Below, in pieces: positions 57,251 through 64,000 of a DNA stretch of 64,000 bases; positions within the stretch are counted from its first letter, which is position 1; the number at the start of each line of letters is the position of its first letter. Source of the DNA: Symbiodinium natans (taxonomy: Eukaryota; Sar; Dinophyceae; Suessiales; Symbiodiniaceae); NCBI GenBank assembly GCA_905221605.1, contig CAJNDS010002231.1, positions 451,001-515,000 on the forward strand, read 5' to 3'. The position numbers and the translations under genes were made by a program. Below the pieces are notes generated by a model. The model was given only the letters and a program-made list of their open reading frames with translations. It was not told the origin of the DNA and searched no databases.

Positions 57251-57450
57251 CCTTTGGGACCTTGCAAAGGAATGGATTTGTTAACCGTATGTTTCTGCTT
57301 CAAGTCGATGAGAAAACCAAACGTGGTCAACAAATCCATTTCCTCTAAGACCTTCTAGGGAATGGATGCGTCAAACACGTTTCTCGTTCAGGCCAATAAG
57401 AAAACCATACGTGGTTAACAAATCCATCTCCTCTGGGCCCTTCCAAGATT
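57250..57450. repeat. Two-unit repeat with inverted AACAAATCCATT ends
   Basis: GGAATGGATTTGTTAACCGT and GTGGTTAACAAATCCAT are inverted. GAGAAAACCAAACGTGG and AAGAAAACCATACGTGG mark two tandem units about 100 bp apart. Confidence 0.75.
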
Positions 57451-57609
57451 CCTCACAAGAGAAAATCCACGTTCACGTCAGAGCACAGATGGCGCAATGC
57501 CCCCCCGCCCCCTCCCCTCCCAGTCTTTACGCGCACCCACGCCCGCAGATTCAAGCATCGAGAATCACCAACATTCTTACTCGACTTGATTTCGTAGGCG
57601 AAAGGTTCA

Positions 57610-57745
57610 CTCAACGAATAAGTTTTGGTCCTAACCCTCAGACGAAAGGTTAGGAACAGGGTTTGGCTGAAGTAATAAACGAACAAGCTTCAGGCATGGG
57701 ATTCAGCGAGCAAGGTGTAAGCATAAAGCTACCAGCCCAAGAGTC
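57610..57745. repeat. Dispersed repeat shared with the 600-bp array
   Basis: GAATAAGTTTTGGTCCTAAC and GAACAAGCTTCAGGCATGGG correspond in reverse to the AAGCTTGTTCGTTTAATGCT and GGTTAGGACCAAAGCATATT region of the array at 10.6-13.05 kb. Confidence 0.7.
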
Positions 57746-58260
57746 CCGCCCCCCGGCCCTCCCCTTCCCCGCTCCCGCGACCTCGTCCTGCCCAGGTGCT
57801 TGGTTCAGGAATCTAGACCTAATAGACCTCATTGTCTGGCACAAATCTAAACAACACATCGAAAGGATACAGTGAAAACGATGTATAGTTTCTTGAGTAG
57901 TTTCTGAAGGGAGTGCGCTAGACCATTACACCACACCCACACGTGAGTTGAGTGGGTGAGGGAGGGGTGTATTCCCTGAGTAGCCGTCAGGAGGTTCGTT
58001 CCGGGAACCCCCATCCTTGCCCACCCAGGAGAGTGTTAGAAAGGGGGGGGGGGGGGTTGCAGGCAGAATCTTAAGAAAGTGGCCGTCCCACATTGCAGTA
58101 CCCAAAGTGTTGTTTAAAGCAGCCGCAAATCGCCCAAAATCCTCAATGAATTTGCTAACAGTGTTCTCGCTTCCGCGGGGTTACATAGAATTCACTTATC
58201 CTCATCACCCTATGCCCTCAAATACTTCCCAGTCTTACGGTTTGAGGATGTACATACAGC
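57745..58260. other. Unique sequence
   Basis: A poly-G run lies at about 58044-58056. No recognisable gene or repeat otherwise. Confidence 0.4.
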
Positions 58261-58450
58261 CTGTATACCTACACGAATGTGGACAGAAATTCTACCTTTC
58301 ATACAACACATACATCCTATATACCTACACAATGCGAGTAGAAATTCTACTTTTTCATACAACACATACACCTTTTATACATGCACGATGTGGGTAGAAA
58401 TTCTTCCTTTTCATACAACAAATACACACTATACACAAACACATTGTGGG
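58260..58450. repeat. About 60-bp tandem repeat, three to four units
   Basis: Units contain GTAGAAATTCTACTTTTTCA and ACAACACATACA-like words followed by ATACCTACAC. The reverse complement is found at 10165-10210. Confidence 0.8.
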
Positions 58451-58569
58451 TAGTCATTCTACATGTTCTTTGCATTTCCGCAGCAGGCAAGTCCTATACT
58501 TTGTAGGCATTGCGTAGAGAAAAGGCTCGCTCATTGTTTCCCCTAAGCCGTACTGAATTTCACTAAATC

Positions 58570-58830
58570 TTAAACAAAGAACGTTTGGTCCAAACCCTCC
58601 AACAAACAAGGTTTAGGAATAGGGTTTTGCTTAAGTATTACACGAATAAGCTTCAGCCATAAGGTTCAGCGAGTAAGGTATAAGGCTTGGGCCGAAACAT
58701 TAAACAGATCAGGCGAATAAGGTTTGGTCCTTACCCTTCGACGAGTAAGGTTTAGGAATGGGGTTTGGCTTAAGTATTACACGAATAAGCTTCAGTCAGA
58801 AGGTTCAGGGAGTGGGTATAAGGCTTAGGG
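58570..58830. repeat. Tandem copies of the dispersed GGTTTAGGAATAGGG repeat
   Basis: Two units about 160 bp apart: AAGTATTACACGAATAAGCT occurs in both, with TTTAGGAATAGGGTTTTGC and TTTAGGAATGGGGTTTGGC upstream. Same family as 57610-57745. Confidence 0.8.
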
Positions 58831-59470
58831 GCGTTGTGGTATGGCATGAATTGCCCTGAGACAGTTCCGATAGATCCGCCGCTTCTGTAGACGAAACATA
58901 CAGGCGCAGTAGGTATTGTGGATACTTTGCGGTTGTATTTGTGCACTGGAAGGAAATTTGTTTTGACAAGAAGTGTGTTGTGGATACTTCGCTGCTATAT
59001 TTCGGGCTAAGAAGGCTTCACGTGATTCAAGATGAGCTTCCTGACGTGTGCGCAGGGAGCCGGAGGAATGTGTAAACACTATGAGGTTATATTTGAGATT
59101 GTATCGTGAGTTGGGTCCGGTAAAGAGTCAAGGTGGGGCTTCGGGAGGCAGAAAGGCATAAAAAGGGTGGATCCGGGGGGTGGGGGGGTGGGGGCCCTGA
59201 CACACCCATTCCATACTCCACAATGTTATTGTTCTATGGCGCCAGAAGTGTAGAAACTATAGAATATAAATTATTGGGGCACGCCCACTCTATTCTCTCA
59301 TCTGCTTTCACCCTTTTCCTCTCCTCGTTGCATGTCCTACCCTTCCCTCCCTCTCACACCCTCCCTAACTGAGAGGCAAGAGAAGAACAAGAGATGAAGA
59401 GAGCAGAGGGAAGACGAAGGTAGGGAAAGGAATTTGCACTTTCTCATCTAGCACCAGCTTACAGTTCTTC
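58830..59470. other. Unique sequence with a G-rich motif
   Basis: GGGGGGTGGGGGGGTGGGGG at about 59170-59195 could form a G-quadruplex. No gene recognised. Confidence 0.5.
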
Positions 59471-59499
59471 TTTTCCATATTGTTTTTATCCCTTCTGGT

Positions 59500-60470
59500 C
59501 TCGTAATCTCTGTCTGTCTGCCTGTCCACCTGTCTCTCTCTCTCGCTCTTTTCTTTCTTCTCTCTTTCTCGCTCTATCTTTTTCTCTCTCTCTCACTCTC
59601 CCTCTCTCTCTTTCTTTTTTTGTTTTTTCTTCCTTCTTTCATCTCCTTTCTTTCTGTGTTTATTTGATCTTTCTTTCTTTCATTCTTTCTTTCGCTCTCT
59701 CTCTCTCTCTCTCTGTCTCGCTGTTTTTCTTTCCTATTCTTGACCTTTACTTTCTTGCTTCTCTTTTATGTTTCTCCATGTATCTCCTCTTTTGATCTGC
59801 AAATAGTCAACCGCAAGCAATGTCCCCACATTTTCATCTTCCTTCTCTTGTCCCCATCCCGTGTTCCTTTCCTCTTCTTCCTTCCCTTACTTTTTAGTTG
59901 GCCACTTCAATGGACACTTGAAGAAAGTCAAGCGTAAGAAAGGACAATGAAGGCAATGACAAGAGACAAGAGAGGAGGAGGAGGAGGAGTTAGTTCTCCT
60001 TGCTCCTTCTCATTTCCCTCAACCTCTTGCATTCCCTGTCGTGTTTTCTTTTGTCATTGTTGTTCTTCTTCGAAGGGGTGGAAAGGGTCTTGAAAGAGCA
60101 AGAGATGGAGAAACAGAGAAAACGAGAGAGCGTGCCAACGAAGAGGAGGAAGGACCTCTTTTGTTCATCTCTCTCTCTCTCTCTCTCTCTTCCTTGGTTT
60201 ATTCTCTGACTATTGTTCTCCCTGGGCCATTTTCGGATTCTAAGAAAAAAAGGAAGCGAGAGGAGGAAAGGGAGGAGGGATGGGGGCGAGAAGGGGGGAA
60301 AGGAAAGAAAGGACGGCGAGTGAGGGAGAAAGGCAAATATCACATGAAGGAAAACAAGCGGGATGAGAAAACAAGGCTGAGAGAAGCAATCGAAACATCT
60401 TGCGGAAGACATGCTAGAGTACAAATCGGTAGTCATACATGTCTGTGACATACATAGACGTAGACCCAAC
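59500..60470. repeat. Polypyrimidine then polypurine low-complexity region
   Basis: (TC)n-rich to about 59730, mixed CTTTCTTT to about 59900, then GA-rich blocks around 60240-60330. Frames on both strands are Ser/Leu- or Arg/Glu/Lys-rich from composition alone. Confidence 0.8.
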
Positions 60471-60554
60471 CTGCGCTGCGATCTGCGAGTGCTCAGCAGC
60501 TAATTGGCCGCCTCTTTGTTCCACCCTATCACCAAATAAACCCTAAAGGTCTTT

Positions 60555-61540
60555 GCCACATATATATATATATGTATACACTGATATACAAATATATGTC
60601 ACATACTAATTATGTGTTTTGTAAGGGCAGGTTTTCGCGCCCACCTTTTCTTTCGGGTTTTTGTTTACGAGTGTCTGCGCAGGCAAGATTCAATGTTTCA
60701 TTCATAGCGTGTTTTAAACTTCAGGGCACCACAAGTTGTGTTTGGGAGGTCTTTCATGACCTTTTGCGAGACTGAGATGGAGGATAGGAGACGGTTGAGA
60801 TGTGGGCTCCCCTACCTCGTGTCGGGATATTAAAGCGCTCTTATTCGTTTGCGAAAGAGTTCTTCTATCTCTGAGTAGGAGATGAAATAGCTCTTCTATA
60901 TTCTCATAGGAAATGAAAGAACCTTGGTTTTTGTATTTGTGAAATGGTTACACTTGATTGACCAGCAGCCTCGCCCACCTTGTGCCAGTGTGAGAGTCGG
61001 CGCGTGATTTCCGTATGTAATGGACATAGTAGAGAACTCTCTCTCTTTTCCGGCGCAAAGCTAGAGGAGGTCTCTCATGACCAATTGCGAGACTGAGACA
61101 GAAGATAGGAGATGGTAAAAATGTGAGCTCCCCTACCTAGTGTCGGGAGATTAAAACGCGAGTTCTTCGATCTCTGAGCAGGAGATGAAATAGCTCCTCT
61201 ATCTTCTCATAGGAAATGAAAGAACTCCTGTTTTTTTGTATTTGTTATATAGTTACCCTTGATTGACCAGCAGCCTCGCCCACTTTGTGCCAGCTTGTAC
61301 AACAAGTGCTTTGGGCGATATATGTCTTGAAAATTTCAACCATATGTCATATATATATATATAAATATACACTGACACATAAATATATGTCACGTACTAC
61401 TTATGTGTTTTGTAAGGGCAGGTTTTCGTGCTCACCTTTTATTTCGTATTTTTGTTTACGACTGTCTGCGCAGGCAAGATTCAATGTTTGATTCGTAGCG
61501 TGTCTTAAACTTCAGGGCGACACAAGTTGTGTTTACTTTG
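60555..61540. repeat. Interleaved duplication A-B-B'-A'
   Basis: A (60555-60755) and A' (61335-61540) share TTATGTGTTTTGTAAGGGCA and GTCTGCGCAGGCAAGATTCA. B (60750-61005) and B' (61058-61300) share CTCATAGGAAATGAAAGAAC and TTGATTGACCAGCAGCCTCG. Both pairs are in direct orientation. Confidence 0.9.
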
Positions 61541-61544
61541 GTTT

Positions 61545-62328
61545 GGACTTTGGATTGAAGTGTTTGTAAGGCAGAGTAAAACTTGTGTTTTTGGTTGAGA
61601 ATGTCTTTCTAAGGTCTTTTCCGTGTTTCAGAAGTTAATGTTTACATTTGGTTTTGTGTTCAAGGGAATTTGCGAGGAGCAATTTACGACAGGTTTGATT
61701 TTCGGCTTAGTCTGTGTTTTAACTACTTGCACAGACAAGTTTTAAGCCTGACAAAAAAGGGGTTCCCACTTTATACGTAAAGGTCCATGACACATCAGCC
61801 CTAAAGACCCTTAAGCCCCAAAAAACCCCAAGCCATAACAGCTCTAAAAAACACAAAACCCAAAAGACCCTAGACCTTTCGGGGTTCAGGGTTTAGGGAT
61901 GTCAGGCCCCAAAGCCTTTTGCAACCCATTGTATCTGTCCATGAACCGTAAATTAAATTGTTGAACGATCAAATCCTAGAGCCTGCGACCGCTTCAACAA
62001 ACATTAAGACCTAAACCATCCCTAAACCCTACAACACTCAACCTTAAACCAAAACCCTAAGCCCTGAACCATAAACTCTAAACCCTGAACCCTAAACCGT
62101 AAACCCTAGAGCCGAAAACCTAAGTAGAATGAGCTATAAAGCAATGAGAAACTAGGTCCAGTAACTTCTGGATTTAAAATTATACATTATGTGTCTATAA
62201 AAAACCCTATGCGAAATTTACTTCACAAGAGCTAGTAAGAAGCAATAGACGCATAACCCCTAAAGGTGCCGGCCTCATATATATATATATATATATAATT
62301 ATTCTTTTTTTTTGGGGGGTGGGGGGGT

Positions 62329-62366
<38 letters not shown>

Positions 62367-62450
62367 CTCTCAAGCAACTCGTAGAAAATCAGCCCTAGGA
62401 GCATATGGACTTAGAAAGCCACAGAACCCAGAGAGACGAGTACTCCTCGA
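61545..62450. other. Unique then degenerate telomere-like sequence
   Basis: Unique to about 61790, then irregular CCCTAAA-like words (61795-62130), a (TA)n tract at about 62276-62297 and a T(n)G(n) run. No gene seen. Confidence 0.5.
62305..62366. repeat. T(n)G(n) junction
   Basis: Nine T followed by about 52 G with two single-T breaks. The longest G tract in the window. Confidence 0.95.
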
Positions 62451-62510
62451 AGAATATGAAGGGTTTAGGGTTTAGGGTTTAGGGATGCTGTTTACGAGTT
62501 ACAGCCTAGC

Positions 62511-62562
62511 CTTGGGGACTTCACAAGCTCACGACGTATGATGGTCCCCACCTGGTAGTGGA
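62511..62562 (-). CDS. Candidate short internal exon (52 nt)
   Basis: Minus strand: CTGCAG acceptor, then an open stretch that in one frame reads HYQVGTIIRRELVKSP with G/C-rich third positions, ending AAG before GCTAGG (a GC-type donor, used in dinoflagellates). It lies downstream of the signal-peptide exon on the same strand. No homology is recognised and the phase match to the first exon is not established. Confidence 0.2.
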
Positions 62563-62713
62563 CTGCAGGGCAGGGGCACCCCAAACCCTAAACCCTAGAC
62601 CCTAAACCCAAAAACGGAAGGGCAACGGTGCAACTCTGTCCCACAAAGCTTCAACACTGGATTTCGGGGACATAGGCTTCGGGTTTAGGGTGTAGGGTGT
62701 GAGGGTTGAGGGT

Positions 62714-62803
62714 TTAGAGGGAGGCCCTGTCCTCCTGAATGCGGGTGACGCGAGTGCCCAGGCCAGAAACGACCAGGAGAGCGAACAAGGTTTTCACAAA
62801 CAT
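62714..62803 (-). CDS. Signal-peptide first exon of a possible secreted or plastid-targeted protein (fragment)
   Basis: Frame of 29 codons starting at the ATG whose complement is at 62801-62803. It begins MFVKTLFALLVVSGLG and continues TRVTRIQEDRASL before a stop that runs into telomere-like sequence. A short basic start, a hydrophobic core of about 11 residues and a small-residue region (SGLG) form a typical signal peptide. The upstream leader carries a relict spliced leader and a trans-splice-like acceptor, which is why this ATG is preferred over the longer frame opening at 62914. That longer frame would translate the spliced-leader remnant. The stop is probably intronic or the result of decay; GC or GA donors, allowed in dinoflagellates, occur near the end of the frame. 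A coding-like stretch lies further downstream on the same strand at 62511-62562. The mature protein cannot be identified. Confidence 0.45.
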   Translation of the reverse strand: MFVKTLFALLVVSGLGTRVTRIQEDRASL

Positions 62804-62852
62804 TGCAAGTTTTGAGTCGCCACAACACACTGCCGTAAAGAGCGTGAGATAG

Positions 62853-62872
62853 CTTGAGCCAAAAAGCAACGC
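62853..62872 (-). other. Relict dinoflagellate spliced leader (DinoSL)
   Basis: On the minus strand the sequence GCGTTGCTTTTTGGCTCAAG matches the 3' part of the conserved DinoSL (ending ATTTTGGCTCAAG). The last 12 bases are identical and the rest aligns with one gap and a few mismatches. It lies 49 bases upstream of the signal-peptide ATG. In dinoflagellates such relicts arise when a trans-spliced mRNA is reverse transcribed and reinserted, so this gene is inferred to have passed through an mRNA copy. Confidence 0.6.
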
Positions 62873-62923
62873 ATTCTTGGGCATTGCACTTACATTAAAC
62901 GTTGATCTCGTCACTCAGCAAGC

Positions 62924-62937
62924 CTGAAAAAAAGGTA
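62924..62937 (-). other. Possible trans-splice acceptor (polypyrimidine tract + AG)
   Basis: Minus-strand TACCTTTTTTTCAG followed by GCTTGCTGAG. A pyrimidine run ending in AG/G about 50 bases upstream of the relict spliced leader is where a present-day spliced leader would be joined. This call depends on the relict-leader interpretation. Confidence 0.4.
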
Positions 62938-63180
62938 CAGCTGGCACTTGCAAAAGGCAGGTTGGCATGCGTCAGAAGTGAAGTTGATTCTTCATACAGG
63001 TATTGACGAGCCCTGAAAACATTCGAGTCGTGACGCCAGGGAATGCATCAACAATGTAGAACAAACATGCAAACAGTCCTGCAGATCACTCTTGCCGGGG
63101 CCTCGCCTGTTTCCGGCCCCAAATACATGTTAAGCTTGCGGGGCTTTGGGGGGCTTTGTGGACCCTGTTTCTCTTCTTTT
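62938..63180. other. Unique sequence upstream of the signal-peptide fragment
   Basis: Telomere-free, no element recognised. It would be the intergenic region or previous-gene end for the minus-strand fragment. Confidence 0.4.
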
Positions 63181-63197
63181 GTTGGAGGGGGGGGAAC

Positions 63198-63262
63198 CTC
63201 AAACCCTAAACCCTAAACCCTAAACCCTAAACCTCAAACCCTAAACCCTAAACCCTAAACCC
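63198..63262 (-). repeat. Interstitial telomeric array, about 9 units
   Basis: CCCTAAA with one CCTCAAA unit. Confidence 0.96.
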
Positions 63263-63342
63263 GCTGCATCAAGGCTTCGAAACTGAGTCCTGGCTCCACT
63301 CAGGAGGGGCTTCGCGAGACAGCTGGCGTCGGGCCGCCTGTG

Positions 63343-63498
63343 TGGAGGTTCAGGGTTTTGGGTTTAGGGCAGTTTAGGGTTTAGGGTTTAGGTACTTATA
63401 AGCCCAGTTATAAGTGTACCTATAAGCCACCCAAGTGTTCTAAGTAGGTTATGAGTAGATTCATAATGAGGTTTATAAGTACCCATGAACCTCCAAGT
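63343..63498. mobile_element. A-like element with a telomeric array inside its left terminal repeat
   Basis: TGGAGGTTCA (63343-63352), then about five TTTAGGG-like units, then GGTACTTATAAGCCCAGTTA. The right end TACCCATGAACCTCCAAGT is intact. Confidence 0.75.
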
Positions 63499-63666
63499 GC
63501 TCCGGACGTGCCCAAGGAACCCACTTTACCCCTTAACCATGGAATAGACCTTGAATCATATTAGGATCCCCCAAGGCCTATTCCTTAATGAAGGGGTATT
63601 GGGCTCCAGATGTGTGTTCTATGGTGCTGCTTGCCCTGCTGACCAACAAATATCAACACCAATTCG

Positions 63667-63775
63667 CTAAGGCCAGAACCCTAAGCCCCAAACCCAAACC
63701 CCAAACCCCAAACCCTAAACCCTAAACCCTTTTTCCTAAACCCTAAACCCCAAACCCAGACCCTAAACCCTATCT
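63667..63775 (-). repeat. Degenerate telomeric array
   Basis: CCCTAAA mixed with CCCCAAA and CCCAAAC units. Confidence 0.92.
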
Positions 63776-63851
63776 CAAGTTCACCACCTTCAGACACGCA
63801 TGGGCTCCAACCCCCCCCCCCCCCACGGCCTCGAGACCCTGAGCGACCATG

Positions 63852-64000
63852 TACTTGGAGGTTCATGGTACTTAGTAACTAACTAGACCTGTACTTATAA
63901 CTGTAGTTATAACTGTACTTATAACTGTACTTATAACTGTACCTAGAACCATATTAAGGCACTTAAGGGGCTTCTAAGTACAGTTATAAGTACAGTTATA
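63852..64000. mobile_element. Family A element, cut by the window end
   Basis: TACTTGGAGGTTCATGGTAC at the left, with the ACTGTACTTATA unit repeated three to four times. The right arm starts but its terminus lies outside the window. Confidence 0.85.

Noticed and set aside
59990-60469. 159-residue minus-strand frame
   Set aside because: Compositional product of GA/TC-rich DNA; no motif, and comparable frames lie on the other strand.

Overview
The window looks like nuclear DNA of a dinoflagellate, most likely of the Suessiales (Symbiodinium or Polarella type). Four signs point there. Interstitial TTTAGGG (plant-type) telomeric repeats lie all along it. There is an intronless gene joining an N-terminal ubiquitin-like domain to near-identical RCC1-like repeats, a combination typical of these algae. 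A relict of the dinoflagellate spliced leader sits in front of a short signal-peptide reading frame. Confident coding sequence is very sparse. The species is an inference, because no rRNA or organelle marker is present.

Layout. 1-4.4 kb is a mosaic of telomeric arrays, small foldback (MITE-like) elements and minisatellites. 4.5-8.5 kb is a pyrimidine-rich segmental duplication with an internal inversion. 8.5-10.5 kb holds degenerate telomere-like sequence and diverged repeats. 10.6-13.05 kb is a four-copy tandem repeat of about 600 bp. 13.47-13.7 kb has hairpin repeats and 13.7-16.2 kb is an extremely palindromic AATTCCTAAA satellite. 16.5-54 kb is the main mosaic: dozens of TTTAGGG/CCCTAAA arrays interleaved with at least ten families of 90-170 bp palindromic elements, often nested. 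It is interrupted by the UBL-RCC1 gene (35332-36804, minus) and a minisatellite block at 45.2-46.1 kb. 54.4-56.0 kb is a second palindromic satellite (AATTCAAAG), followed by an 88-bp tandem repeat. 56.6-62 kb is telomere-poor sequence with several tandem or interleaved duplications and pyrimidine-rich tracts. 62.5-63.1 kb holds a probable gene 5' end (trans-splice acceptor, relict spliced leader, signal peptide, minus strand). 63.2-64 kb returns to the telomere/MITE mosaic.

The strongest unexplained signal is the relation between telomeric arrays and the small palindromic elements. Arrays repeatedly sit inside recognisable elements and split them, and in two cases the array is flanked by a direct duplication of element sequence (27615-27700 and 33268-33327). 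That is what telomerase-assisted repair or insertion at staggered breaks would leave. The UBL-RCC1 gene shows nearly invariant 41-residue repeats with a four-residue hypervariable patch and a 3' end that seems to have lost a repeat by a frame-shifting deletion.
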